From: Pseudomonas sputi
Lineage (GTDB): Bacteria > Pseudomonadota > Gammaproteobacteria > Pseudomonadales > Pseudomonadaceae
Direction: 5' to 3'
DNA: 64,000 bases
Assembly: GCF_021603585.1 (NCBI RefSeq)
Contig: NZ_BQHI01000003.1
Location: 1 to 64,000, forward strand
Positions 16,232-26,322 of this stretch are shown here, piece after piece (the first letter of the stretch is position 1; the number at the start of each line of letters is the position of its first letter). The notes below the pieces were generated by a model that saw only the letters and a program-made list of their open reading frames with translations, was not told the DNA's origin and ran no database searches. The translations under genes were made by a program, and so were the position numbers.

Positions 16232-17289
16232 GGCACATCCCTCTTGTGGTGTTGGCGGCGCCAGGCGCGGACGGACGTGAAGAACAGAAACGTCAGCAGC
16301 GTCGGCAGCACATAGAACAGCATCAATCGCTCGAGTTTGCCGGCCAGTGGCATGCCGGTGGTGAACGACACCACGTGCAGCCCGTACGCCAGGTACAAGC
16401 CAAGCAGCAAAAAGCCTTCAGCCCGGGTCACGCGGTAGCCGGAATAGAACACCGGCAGGCACAGCAACGCGACGCCGAGCATCACCGGCAGGTCGAAATC
16501 CAGCGCGTTTGGCGACACCGACAACGGTGTCGGTGCGATCAGCGCGGTGAGGCCCAGCACCCCAAGCAGGTTGAACAGGTTGGCGCCGATCACGTTGCCC
16601 ACGGCGATGTCCCGTTGACCGCGCAACGCAGCAATGAGCGAGGTGGCGAGTTCCGGCAGCGAAGTGCCGACCGCGACCACCGTCAGGCCGATGACCCGTT
16701 CGGAGAACCCCAGGTCAGTGGCGACGACCACGGCGGCGCCCAGCAGCAGGTGCCCGGCAAACACGAGCATGCCCAGGCCACCGACAATCATCAGCAGGCT
16801 GGTGAGCCACGGCGCCTGCGGATCGTCGGGTTGACGGGTATGCGGACGGGTCGAGTGCCGCGACTGACGCAGCAGCAGCCCGAGGTAAAGCGCCAGGGCG
16901 CCGAGCAGCAGAATACCGTCGAAGCGCCCGAGTTCTTCATTCCACGCCAGTACAAACACCAGCAGGCTGGCGCCGATCATCAACGGGATGTCGAGGCGCA
17001 CCAATTGCCGCGACACCCGCAGCGGAATGATCAGCGCCGACAGGCCAAGGGTGACGAGAATGTTGAAAATGCTGCTGCCGATCACGCTGCTGACGGCGAT
17101 GTCGGGCGTGTGCGCCTGCACGGCTTGCAGGCTGACGGCCATTTGCGGGGCACTGCTGCCGAGGGCGACGATGGTCAGGCCGATGATCAGCGGTCGTACA
17201 TGCAGGCGCGCGGCCAGGCGCACGGCGGCGCGCACCATCAACTCGGCGCCGGCGATCAGCAGGAACAGCCCGCTGAGCAACTCGATCAC
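16228..17289 (-). CDS. Calcium/sodium antiporter (CaCA family, YrbG-like)
   Basis: An inner-membrane exchanger of about 353 residues with two inverted repeats. Both alpha-repeat motifs are present: LIIGLTIVALGSSAPQMAVS and VIGLTVVAVGTSLPELATS, followed by GSSIFNILV and GANLFNLLG. It probably exchanges Ca2+ for Na+ or H+. The start is uncertain. The only upstream in-frame ATG (17418) overlaps the RlpA-like gene by 83 bases. The next ATG would remove TM1. I use GTG at 17289; an ATT at 17325-17327, eight bases after GGAG, is a non-standard alternative. Confidence 0.85.
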   Translation of the reverse strand: MIELLSGLFLLIAGAELMVRAAVRLAARLHVRPLIIGLTIVALGSSAPQMAVSLQAVQAHTPDIAVSSVIGSSIFNILVTLGLSALIIPLRVSRQLVRLDIPLMIGASLLVFVLAWNEELGRFDGILLLGALALYLGLLLRQSRHSTRPHTRQPDDPQAPWLTSLLMIVGGLGMLVFAGHLLLGAAVVVATDLGFSERVIGLTVVAVGTSLPELATSLIAALRGQRDIAVGNVIGANLFNLLGVLGLTALIAPTPLSVSPNALDFDLPVMLGVALLCLPVFYSGYRVTRAEGFLLLGLYLAYGLHVVSFTTGMPLAGKLERLMLFYVLPTLLTFLFFTSVRAWRRQHHKRDVP

Positions 17290-17335
17290 GCTGATCAGGG
17301 GTAAGTCGGTCAGTCCGAAAATGGTGGACGCTCCA

Positions 17336-17710
17336 TCAGTCGTCGAGGGCCTGGACGCGAACCCGGGCGGTTCCACTGCGCAGCATACCGAGCTGTTCGG
17401 CCGCTGCCCGTGAAACATCGATCAATCGGCCACGAGTGTGCGGGCCGCGGTCGTTGATGCGGACCACGACGGATTCATCGTTTTTCAGGTTGGTGACCTT
17501 CACCCGGGTGCCGAACGGCAACTGGCGGTGGGCGGCGGTCAGGGCATTCTGGTTGAACGCTTCGCCGCTGGCGGTGCGTTTACCGTGGTGTTTGGCTCCG
17601 TAATAGGAGGCGACGCCGGTCTGGTCGTAACCGTGCGGGTCGATGGTGTCGGTGCTGGCGCAACCGGCCAGCAAAGAGAGCAGGGCGCAGGCGCCGAGCA
17701 GACGTTTCAT
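17336..17710 (-). CDS. RlpA-family septal lipoprotein (DPBB domain)
   Basis: A 124-residue lipoprotein. The signal peptide ends in the lipobox LAGC (C17). The double-psi beta-barrel covers about 32-115: TGVASYYGAKHHGKRTASGE, FGTRVKVTNLKN, VVRINDRGP and GRLIDVSRAAAEQLG, with the aspartates and histidine used by RlpA lytic transglycosylases. It lacks the C-terminal SPOR domain of full RlpA, so it is a short paralogue rather than the septal enzyme itself. It probably cleaves denuded glycan strands in the periplasm; activity is inferred. First gene of the operon with the antiporter. Confidence 0.87.
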   Translation of the reverse strand: MKRLLGACALLSLLAGCASTDTIDPHGYDQTGVASYYGAKHHGKRTASGEAFNQNALTAAHRQLPFGTRVKVTNLKNDESVVVRINDRGPHTRGRLIDVSRAAAEQLGMLRSGTARVRVQALDD

Positions 17711-17726
17711 TCAAAAGCTCCCAAGT

Positions 17727-17836
17727 GATCGTTCCCACGCACCCGCGTGGAAATGTACCCCGTGACGCTCGGCGTCATACCGCAATGGACGCGGAGCGTC
17801 CGAGGCGGCATTCCCACGCAGAGCGTGGGAACGATC
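17727..17836. repeat. MITE-like palindromic repeat, copy 2
   Basis: 110 bases bounded by GATCGTTCCCACGC and GCGTGGGAACGATC. The central TGGACGCGGAGCGTCC and GCATTCCCACGCAG are shared with copy 1. It lies between the RlpA-like gene and gatB. Confidence 0.8.
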
Positions 17837-17855
17837 CTCAGGCGCGGGGCCATCG

Positions 17856-19301
17856 TCAGCCTTCGAGCTTGCTTTTCAGCAGTTCGTTCACTTGCTGCGG
17901 GTTGGCCTTGCCTTTGGAGGCTTTCATGGCCTGACCGACGAAGAAGCCGAACATCTTGCCGCGCTTGGCTTCGTCTGCCGCACGGTATTGCTCGACCTGC
18001 TCGGCGTTGGCCGCGAGCATTTCGTCCAGCACCGCCGAGATTGCGCCGGTGTCGGTCACCTGCTTCAGGCCGCGCTTTTCGATGATCTCGTCTGCGCTGC
18101 CTTCGCCGTTGGCCATCGCTTCGAACACCACCTTGGCGATCTTGCCGGAGATGGTGTTGTCCTTGATGCGCAACAGCATGCCGCCCAGTTGCTCGGCCGA
18201 AACCGGCGAGTCCTCGATGTCCAGGTTCTGCTTGTTGAGCAGGCTGCCCAACTCGACCATCACCCAGTTCGCCGCCAGTTTGGCGTCGCCGCCGATGCTG
18301 GCGACTTTCTCGAAGTAGTCCGCCTGCTCACGGCTGGTGGCCAGCACGTTGGCGTCGTAGGCCGACAGACCGAAGGCACTCTGGAAGCGCTCGCGTTTCT
18401 GCGGGGGCAGTTCCGGCAGGGTGGCGCGCACGTCGTTGAGGAACGAATCCTCGATGACCACCGGCAGCAGGTCCGGATCGGGGAAGTAACGGTAGTCGTT
18501 GGCTTCCTCCTTGCTGCGCATCGGACGGGTTTCGTCCTTGTTCGGATCGTACAGACGGGTCTGCTGGATCACTTTGCCGCCGTCTTCGATCAGGTCGATC
18601 TGACGCTGGATCTCGGAGTTGATCGCCTTCTCGATGAAGCGGAACGAGTTGACGTTCTTGATCTCGCAGCGGGTGCCGAACTCGACCTGACCTTTCGGAC
18701 GGACCGACACGTTGCAGTCGCAACGCAGCGAGCCTTCGGCCATGTTGCCGTCGCAGATGCCCAGATAACGCACCAGCGCGTGGATCGCCTTGACGTAGGC
18801 CACGGCTTCCTTGGCGCTGCGCATGTCAGGTTCGGAAACGATTTCCAGCAGCGGCGTGCCGGCACGGTTCAGGTCGATGCCGGTGGCGCCGCTGAATTCT
18901 TCGTGCAGGCTCTTGCCGGCGTCTTCTTCCAGGTGCGCGCGGGTGATGCCGACGCGTTTGACCGTGCCGTCTTCCAGGGCGATGTCCAGGTGGCCCTTGC
19001 CGACGATCGGCAACTCCATCTGGCTGATCTGGTAGCCCTTCGGCAGGTCCGGGTAGAAGTAGTTCTTGCGGGCGAACACGTTGTGCTGACCGATCTCGGC
19101 GTCAATCGCCAGACCGAACATCACCGCCATGCGCACCGCTTCCTGGTTGAGCACCGGCAGCACGCCGGGCATGCCCAGATCGATCAGGCTGGCCTGGGTG
19201 TTCGGCTCGGAGCCGAACTGGGTGGAACTACCGGAAAAGATTTTCGACCGGGTGGTGAGCTGGGTGTGAATCTCCAGCCCGATCACGACTTCCCATTGCA
19301 T
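17856..19301 (-). CDS. gatB: Aspartyl/glutamyl-tRNA amidotransferase subunit B
   Basis: A 481-residue subunit of GatCAB. GatB recognises misacylated Asp-tRNA(Asn) or Glu-tRNA(Gln), phosphorylates the side chain with ATP and receives ammonia from GatA. The N-terminus [11 protein letters not shown], the catalytic cradle ([34 protein letters not shown]) and the C-terminal YqeY-like tail (about 335-481) are complete. GGAGACAC precedes the ATG. It is the last gene of gatC-gatA-gatB. Confidence 0.97.
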   Translation of the reverse strand: MQWEVVIGLEIHTQLTTRSKIFSGSSTQFGSEPNTQASLIDLGMPGVLPVLNQEAVRMAVMFGLAIDAEIGQHNVFARKNYFYPDLPKGYQISQMELPIVGKGHLDIALEDGTVKRVGITRAHLEEDAGKSLHEEFSGATGIDLNRAGTPLLEIVSEPDMRSAKEAVAYVKAIHALVRYLGICDGNMAEGSLRCDCNVSVRPKGQVEFGTRCEIKNVNSFRFIEKAINSEIQRQIDLIEDGGKVIQQTRLYDPNKDETRPMRSKEEANDYRYFPDPDLLPVVIEDSFLNDVRATLPELPPQKRERFQSAFGLSAYDANVLATSREQADYFEKVASIGGDAKLAANWVMVELGSLLNKQNLDIEDSPVSAEQLGGMLLRIKDNTISGKIAKVVFEAMANGEGSADEIIEKRGLKQVTDTGAISAVLDEMLAANAEQVEQYRAADEAKRGKMFGFFVGQAMKASKGKANPQQVNELLKSKLEG

Positions 19302-19311
19302 GTGTGTCTCC

Positions 19312-20763
19312 TCAGAAGCCGGTTGGGGTGCGAGTGTGCCAGTCAGTGTTCAACTGATACTGATGCGCAACGTTGAGCAAACGGCCTTCCTGGAAATACG
19401 GAGCGAGCAGTTGCACGCCGACCGGCAGACCGTCGACGAAACCGGCCGGCATCGACAGGCCCGGCAGGCCCGCGAGGTTGGCGGTGATGGTGTAGACGTC
19501 TTCCAGGTAGGCAGCGACCGGGTCGCTGTTCTTGGCGCCGAGTTTCCAGGCCGGGTTTGGCGTGGTCGGGCCGAGGATGACGTCAACTTCATTAAATGCC
19601 GCCATGAAGTCGTTCTTCACCAGGCGACGGATCTTCTGCGCTTTCAGGTAGTAGGCGTCGTAGTAACCGGCGGACAGTGCGTAGGCACCGACCATGATCC
19701 GGCGCTGCACTTCGGCACCGAAGCCTTCGCCACGGGAGCGCTTGTACAGGTCTTCCAGGTTCTTCGGGTCTGCGCAACGGTGGCCGAAGCGCACGCCGTC
19801 GAAACGCGACAGGTTCGAGGAGGCTTCTGCCGGGGCGATCACGTAATAAGCAGGGATCGCGTGCTGCATGTTCGGCAGGCTGATTTCCTTGATCACGGCA
19901 CCGAGCTTCTGCAGCTCTTTAATGCTGTTCTGGATCAGGTCGGCAATGCGCGGGTCGAGACCGGCACCGAAGTATTCCTTCGGCACACCGATGCGCAGGC
20001 CTTGCAGCGAGCCGTTCAGACCGGCGGCGTAGTCCGGCACTGGCTCATCGATGCTGGTGGAGTCGTTCGGATCGAAGCCGGCCATGCCTTGCAACAAAAT
20101 CGCGCAGTCTTCGGCGGTGCGAGCCAGAGGGCCGCCCTGATCGAGGCTGGAGGCGTAAGCGATCATGCCCCAGCGCGACACGCGACCGTAGGTCGGCTTC
20201 AGGCCGGTGAGGTTAGTGAACGCAGCCGGCTGACGGATCGAACCGCCGGTGTCGGTGGCCGTAGCGGCTGGCAACAGACGAGCAGCAACAGCGGCAGCCG
20301 AACCACCGGACGAACCGCCGGGCACGTGTTCGAGGTTCCACGGGTTTTTCACCGCGCCGTACCAGCTCGATTCGTTGGCCGAACCCATGGCGAATTCGTC
20401 CATGTTGGTCTTGCCCAGGGTCACGGTGCCGGCGGCGGCCAGCTTCGACACCACAGTGGCGTCGTACGGGGCCTTGAAGTTGTCGAGCATCTTCGAGCCG
20501 CAGCTGGTGCGGATGCCCTGGGTGCAGAACAGGTCCTTGTGGGCGATCGGCGCACCCAGCAAGGCGCCGCTCTCACCCTTGGCCCGGCGCGCGTCGGCGG
20601 CTTTCGCCTGCTCGAGGGCCAGTTCTTCGGTGAGGCTGATGAAGCTGTTGAGCTGCGGATCGAGCTGGGTAATGCGCGCCAGCAGGACTTTGGTCAGCTC
20701 TTCGGAAGAAAACTTTTTATCGGCGAGACCGCGGGCGATCTCGGCCAGAGTCAATTGATGCAT
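19312..20763 (-). CDS. gatA: Aspartyl/glutamyl-tRNA amidotransferase subunit A
   Basis: A 483-residue glutaminase subunit. The amidase-signature Ser-Ser-Lys triad is visible: K76 (PIAHKDLF), S151 in [15 protein letters not shown] and the nucleophile S175 in [10 protein letters not shown]. It releases ammonia from glutamine and channels it to GatB. Length is normal. It lies 10 bases before gatB and 16 after gatC. Confidence 0.97.
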   Translation of the reverse strand: MHQLTLAEIARGLADKKFSSEELTKVLLARITQLDPQLNSFISLTEELALEQAKAADARRAKGESGALLGAPIAHKDLFCTQGIRTSCGSKMLDNFKAPYDATVVSKLAAAGTVTLGKTNMDEFAMGSANESSWYGAVKNPWNLEHVPGGSSGGSAAAVAARLLPAATATDTGGSIRQPAAFTNLTGLKPTYGRVSRWGMIAYASSLDQGGPLARTAEDCAILLQGMAGFDPNDSTSIDEPVPDYAAGLNGSLQGLRIGVPKEYFGAGLDPRIADLIQNSIKELQKLGAVIKEISLPNMQHAIPAYYVIAPAEASSNLSRFDGVRFGHRCADPKNLEDLYKRSRGEGFGAEVQRRIMVGAYALSAGYYDAYYLKAQKIRRLVKNDFMAAFNEVDVILGPTTPNPAWKLGAKNSDPVAAYLEDVYTITANLAGLPGLSMPAGFVDGLPVGVQLLAPYFQEGRLLNVAHQYQLNTDWHTRTPTGF

Positions 20764-20779
20764 TGCAGGCTCTTTCCCT

Positions 20780-21067
20780 TTAGTCGATGACTTTCGGAAC
20801 CAGGTACAGGCCGTTTTCGACCGCTGGTGCGATGGACTGATAAGCCTCGCGGTTATTGCTTTCGGTCACGACGTCGGCGCGCAGGCGCTGACTGGCTTCC
20901 AGCGGGTGGGCCAGCGGTTCGATACCGTCGGTATTGACCGCCTGCATTTCGTCGACCAGCCCGAGAATGCTGTTGAGGGCCGAAGTGATGTGTGGAAGAT
21001 CGGCGTCATCAAGGCCAAGGCTGGCCAGATGAGCGATTTTTTCCACGTCGGAGCGTTCTAGCGCCAT
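20780..21067 (-). CDS. gatC: Aspartyl/glutamyl-tRNA amidotransferase subunit C
   Basis: A 95-residue subunit that wraps around GatA and stabilises the complex. The N-terminal helix [11 protein letters not shown] and the C-terminal segment [33 protein letters not shown] are typical. GGAGAAACCCG precedes the ATG at 21067. It is first in the operon; the 211-base divergent region to mreB holds the promoters of both units. Confidence 0.95.
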   Translation of the reverse strand: MALERSDVEKIAHLASLGLDDADLPHITSALNSILGLVDEMQAVNTDGIEPLAHPLEASQRLRADVVTESNNREAYQSIAPAVENGLYLVPKVID

Positions 21068-21266
21068 CGGGTTTCTCCAGTGGAAAACAGGACGGACGGC
21101 GTCCGTGTGTTAGATTGTCGGAACACTACCGCACTTCTACGGTCATAAGGCCGCGATTGTGGGGCTTGGTGCACAGAAAAGCGGCCAATTTAACATATTG
21201 GCGCCTTGCCCAAAATCCCTGTCGTTGTTAGAGTTTGCCGCACTTTTTTACCCACGCGTTGCCTAG

Positions 21267-22316
<1,050 letters not shown>

Positions 22317-22344
22317 TCGCCGGGTGCAATACGTGGGTGAGCGC

Positions 22345-22372
22345 ACAGGCAGCACTTTGCAGTGCTGCCTGT
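22345..22372 (+). other. Intercistronic hairpin between mreB and mreC
   Basis: ACAGGCAGCACT, loop TTGC, AGTGCTGCCTGT: a perfect 12-bp stem. It is followed by TGGCGTTT rather than a clean T-run, so it is more likely an mRNA-processing or attenuating element than a full terminator. Confidence 0.6.
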
Positions 22373-22456
22373 TGGCGTTTATCTTCTGTCAGTCTTCATC
22401 CAGGCCGGTTTGATGCCGTATGAATAAACAGAACATTTGCCTGGGAGGAGCGGCTT

Positions 22457-23581
22457 ATTAAACCGCTTTTCGCCAAGGGCCCCTCACTGGGCGTGCGCTT
22501 GCTGGTGCTGGCCGTGCTGTCGGTCGCGCTGATGGTCGTTGATGCGCGTTTCAGTCTGCTTAAACCCGTACGCAGCCAGGCCTCTCTGGTGCTGATGGAT
22601 GCCTACTGGATTACTGACCTGCCCGGACGGCTGTGGGAAGGTATCGCCAGCCAGTTCGGCAGTCGTACCGAGCTCGTCGCTGAAAATGAAAAACTCAAGT
22701 CGGAGAACCTGCTGTTGCAGGGCCGCATGCAGAAGCTTGCCGCCCTCACCGAGCAGAATGTCCGGCTGCGCGAGTTGCTCAATTCCTCCGCGCTGGTCAA
22801 CGAGAAGGTCGAAGTGGCCGAGCTGATCGGCATGGACCCCAACCCCTTCACCCATCGCATCATCATCAACAAAGGTGAGCGTGATGGCGTGGTGCTCGGT
22901 CAGCCGGTGCTCGATGCGCGCGGCTTGATGGGGCAGGTGGTCGAACTGATGCCGTACACCTCCCGCGTATTGTTGCTGACCGACTCGACCCACAGCATCC
23001 CCGTACAGGTGAACCGTAACGGTCTGCGGGCGATCGCCAGTGGGACTGGCAACCCGGAGCGCCTTGAGTTGCGCCATGTCGCCGACACTGCCGATATCAA
23101 GGAAGGGGACCTGCTGGTCAGCTCCGGTCTCGGACAACGCTTCCCGGCCGGTTACCCGGTGGCGACGGTCAAGGAAGTCATCCACGATTCCGGCCAGCCT
23201 TTTGCCATCGTTCGTGCGGTGCCGACCGCCGCATTGAATCGCAGCCGTTACCTGCTGCTGGTATTCAGTGACAACCGCACGGCCGAAGAACGCGCCAACG
23301 ACGCCGCGCAGGCTCAGGAAAACCTCGATGCCTTTGGTGGCGGCCCGGTGATTCCGGCCACGGTGTCGAAAGTCGTCACCCCGCCTGCCGCAGCAGCAAC
23401 CCCTGCCACTGCGACACCGTCGTCTGCGCCTGCTGCCAGCACCACGCCGGCCAAACCTGCTGCGAGCAAACCGCCTGCAGCCACACCAGCGGCCAGTAAA
23501 CCACCGGTGAATCAGCCGGCGGCTCGACCTGCGGCCAAACCGCCTGTCACTGCGCCGGCTACCACCGGGAGGCAAGAATAA
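22457..23581 (+). CDS. mreC: Rod shape-determining protein MreC, apparent ATT start
   Basis: A 374-residue bitopic protein that links MreB to the periplasmic elongasome. One membrane anchor (about 13-30), a coiled coil (about 60-105: ENEKLKSENLLLQGRMQKL), two beta-barrels (to about 275), and an Ala/Pro-rich tail of about 80 residues. No ATG, GTG or TTG matches the strong GGGAGGAG at 22443-22450. The next start, GTG at 22493, would delete the conserved KPLFAKGPSLG. E. coli MreC begins MKPIFSRGPSL (from memory), so homology puts the initiator at the ATT codon at 22457, six bases after the Shine-Dalgarno. The stop overlaps mreD by one base. Confidence 0.9.
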   Translation: MKPLFAKGPSLGVRLLVLAVLSVALMVVDARFSLLKPVRSQASLVLMDAYWITDLPGRLWEGIASQFGSRTELVAENEKLKSENLLLQGRMQKLAALTEQNVRLRELLNSSALVNEKVEVAELIGMDPNPFTHRIIINKGERDGVVLGQPVLDARGLMGQVVELMPYTSRVLLLTDSTHSIPVQVNRNGLRAIASGTGNPERLELRHVADTADIKEGDLLVSSGLGQRFPAGYPVATVKEVIHDSGQPFAIVRAVPTAALNRSRYLLLVFSDNRTAEERANDAAQAQENLDAFGGGPVIPATVSKVVTPPAAAATPATATPSSAPAASTTPAKPAASKPPAATPAASKPPVNQPAARPAAKPPVTAPATTGRQE

Positions 23582-24072
23582 TGGTCGGGGCTACCGCATC
23601 GCGTAACGGCTGGATTATCTGGCTGACGTTTATTGTCGGCATACTGCTCAGCGTATCGCCACTACCCATTTTCATGGAAATCCTGCGCCCGCTGTGGCTG
23701 GCCTTGCTCCTGACGTTCTGGGCTTTGTATTTGCCGCACACCGTCGGCATGGTCACGGCCTTCTGCCTGGGATTGGCCGAAGACGTGCTGCAAGGCGATC
23801 TGCTCGGTCAGAATGCCTTGATCCTGACCCTGATCACGTTCCTGGTGCTGTCGTTGCAGCAACGCCTGCGAATGTTCCCGATGTGGCAGCAGAGCCTGGT
23901 GATCCTGGTGATCTTCGGTCTCGCCCAGCTCGTACAACTCTGGCTCAGCGCTTTGACCGGCAACCGTCAGCCGACCCTTGCGCTGGTCCTGCCGGCACTG
24001 GTCAGTGCCTTGCTCTGGCCATGGGTCAGCTTCGCTTTGCGTGGATTGCGCCGGCGCTACAAAATCAACTGA
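23581..24072 (+). CDS. mreD: Rod shape-determining protein MreD
   Basis: A 163-residue integral membrane protein with about five hydrophobic segments. It contains the family stretch LGLAEDVLQGDLLGQNALILTLITFL. MreD works with MreC in the elongasome. The ATG overlaps the mreC stop (TAATG), so it is coupled. Length is normal. Confidence 0.93.
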   Translation: MVGATASRNGWIIWLTFIVGILLSVSPLPIFMEILRPLWLALLLTFWALYLPHTVGMVTAFCLGLAEDVLQGDLLGQNALILTLITFLVLSLQQRLRMFPMWQQSLVILVIFGLAQLVQLWLSALTGNRQPTLALVLPALVSALLWPWVSFALRGLRRRYKIN

Positions 24073-24135
24073 TTCGGTCAGGCATGGGCCCCCACCGGTG
24101 CCATGAGGCAGGGCACTCAACAGGGAGATGTTTGG

Positions 24136-24732
24136 ATGAAGCCGCTTTACCTTGCCTCAGGATCGCCGCGTCGGCGTGAATTGCTCACGCAGATCGGCAT
24201 CCCGTTTACCGCCATCAGTGCGGATATTGACGAAACCCCTCTAGCCAATGAATCCCCATCGGCCTATGTCGAGCGTCTGGCGCGCGGCAAGGCCGAAGCC
24301 GGGCGGCGTACCGTTGTCCGCGACGTACCGTTTTGCGTACTGGGCGCCGATACCGCCGTGGTGCTGGACGGCAAAATTCTTGGCAAACCGGTGGACGAAG
24401 CCGATGCATGCGCCATGCTGATGATGTTGTCCGGCAAGGAGCATGAGGTGCTGACGGCGATTGCGGTGCTTGACGGCGAGCGCTGCGAGTCCCGGGTGGT
24501 GCGCAGCCTGGTGCGTTTTCGGTCGATCAGTCGTGAAGAAGCCGCCGCCTACTGGGCCAGCGGCGAGCCTCGGGACAAGGCGGGTGGCTACGGCATTCAG
24601 GGGCTCGGCGCGGTGTTCGTCGCGAGTCTCAATGGCAGTTACTCGGCGGTCGTCGGCTTGCCGGTGTGCGAAAGCGCAGAACTGCTCGGCCATTTCGGCA
24701 TACCCTGTTGGCAAACCCTGAACGCGCATTGA
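24136..24732 (+). CDS. yhdE: Maf-family nucleotide pyrophosphatase (dTTP/UTP, YhdE type)
   Basis: A 198-residue house-cleaning enzyme that hydrolyses dTTP, UTP and modified pyrimidine nucleotides to monophosphates. The N-terminal [10 protein letters not shown] loop, the central [16 protein letters not shown] and the C-terminal [13 protein letters not shown] are the Maf motifs. Position between mreD and rng is that of YhdE, not YceF. AGGGAG precedes the ATG at 24136; an in-frame ATG at 24103 lacks this. Confidence 0.9.
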   Translation: MKPLYLASGSPRRRELLTQIGIPFTAISADIDETPLANESPSAYVERLARGKAEAGRRTVVRDVPFCVLGADTAVVLDGKILGKPVDEADACAMLMMLSGKEHEVLTAIAVLDGERCESRVVRSLVRFRSISREEAAAYWASGEPRDKAGGYGIQGLGAVFVASLNGSYSAVVGLPVCESAELLGHFGIPCWQTLNAH

Positions 24733-24789
24733 GCGTCGAACGGACAAGATACGGCCATTATCGTGAACATGCCTGAACGAGACCCTGCC

Positions 24790-26247
24790 ATGAGTGAAGA
24801 GATTCTGATCAACATCACGCCGATGGAATCGCGCGTGGCGGTGGTCGAAAACGGTGTGCTGCAAGAAGTGCACGTCGAGCGTACGCAAAAACGCGGGATC
24901 GTCGGCAACATCTATAAAGGCAAGGTGGTGCGGGTTCTTCCCGGCATGCAGGCAGCATTCGTCGACATCGGCCTGGATCGTGCGGCCTTCATTCATGCCT
25001 CGGAAATTTCCCTGCGCGAAGGCCCGGCGGTGGAAAGCATCAGCGCTCTGGTGCACGAAGGCCAGAGCCTGGTGGTACAAGTCACCAAGGATCCGATCGG
25101 TTCCAAAGGTGCGCGGCTGACCACGCAGCTTTCGATCCCGTCGCGCTATCTGGTGTACATGCCGCGCACGGCCCACGTCGGCATTTCCCTGAAGATCGAA
25201 GACGAAGCCGAGCGTGAACGCCTCAAGCAGGTGGTCAGCGATTGCGTGGCCAAAGAAGGCATCAAGGAGGCCGGCGGCTTCATTCTGCGTACCGCCGCCG
25301 AAGGTGCAGGGGCCGATGAGATCCTGATGGACATCCGCTACCTGCGCCGTCTGTGGGATCAGATCAACGAACAGATCAAGACCATCGGCGCACCGAGCGT
25401 GATCTACGAAGACCTCGGCCTGGCGCTGCGCACCCTGCGCGATCTGGTCAGCCCGAAGATCGAGAAGATCCGCATCGACTCCCGGGAAACCTTCCAGAAA
25501 ACCACGCAGTTCGTCGCCGAACTGATGCCGGAAATCGCCGATCGTCTGGAGCACTACCCGGGCGAACGACCAATCTTCGACCTGTACGGCGTCGAAGACG
25601 AAATCCAGAAAGCCCTGGAACGCAAGGTGCCGCTGAAGTCCGGCGGTTATCTGGTGGTCGACCCGGCGGAAGCCATGACCACCATCGATGTGAATACCGG
25701 GGCGTTCGTCGGTCACCGCAACCTTGAGGAAACCATCTTCAAGACCAACCTCGAAGCCGCGACCGCGATTGCCCGGCAGATGCGCCTGCGTAATCTGGGT
25801 GGGATCATCATCATCGATTTCATCGACATGGAAGACGAAGAACACCAGCGTCAGGTGCTGCGTACCCTGGAAAAACAACTCGAGCGCGATCACGCCAAGA
25901 CCAACATCATCGGCATCACCGAGTTGGGCCTGGTGCAGATGACGCGCAAGCGCACCCGCGAAAGCCTCGAGCAAGTGTTGTGCGAACCGTGCAGCAGCTG
26001 TCAGGGCCGGGGCAAGCTGAAAACCCCGGAAACCATTTGCTACGAGATTTTCCGCGAGATCCTGCGTGAAGCCCGGGCCTATCAGGCCGAGGGTTACCGG
26101 GTGCTGGCGAACCAGAAAGTGGTGGATCGCCTGCTTGATGAAGAGTCCGGTAACGTTGCCGAACTTGAAGGTTTTATCGGGCGCACCATACGCTTTCAGG
26201 TGGAAACCATGTATTCCCAGGAACAATATGACGTGGTGCTGCTCTGA
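24790..26247 (+). CDS. rng: Ribonuclease G
   Basis: A 485-residue RNase E/G-type endonuclease that matures the 16S rRNA 5' end and cleaves some mRNAs. The S1 domain (about 38-125) holds GNIYKGKVVRVLPGMQAAFVDIG. The DNase I-like catalytic domain has the metal site VDVNTGAFVG-like TTIDVNTGAFVGHRNLE and IIIDFIDM. CEPCSSCQGRG near 395-405 is the zinc-link region. There is no long RNase E-type tail. The start at 24790 (MSEEILIN) matches the family. Confidence 0.95.
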   Translation: MSEEILINITPMESRVAVVENGVLQEVHVERTQKRGIVGNIYKGKVVRVLPGMQAAFVDIGLDRAAFIHASEISLREGPAVESISALVHEGQSLVVQVTKDPIGSKGARLTTQLSIPSRYLVYMPRTAHVGISLKIEDEAERERLKQVVSDCVAKEGIKEAGGFILRTAAEGAGADEILMDIRYLRRLWDQINEQIKTIGAPSVIYEDLGLALRTLRDLVSPKIEKIRIDSRETFQKTTQFVAELMPEIADRLEHYPGERPIFDLYGVEDEIQKALERKVPLKSGGYLVVDPAEAMTTIDVNTGAFVGHRNLEETIFKTNLEAATAIARQMRLRNLGGIIIIDFIDMEDEEHQRQVLRTLEKQLERDHAKTNIIGITELGLVQMTRKRTRESLEQVLCEPCSSCQGRGKLKTPETICYEIFREILREARAYQAEGYRVLANQKVVDRLLDEESGNVAELEGFIGRTIRFQVETMYSQEQYDVVLL

Positions 26248-26322
26248 ACCCCTGCATCACCCTTTTCCTGAAACGGCTGGCCTCAGCTTTTTGCAGTATT
26301 TTTGCCATGGGAGCCAACTGAC

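Noticed and set aside
14900-17710. Possible genomic island between the two MITE-like repeats
   Set aside because: The four genes have normal composition and no integrase, tRNA or direct-repeat ends; repeats alone are not enough.
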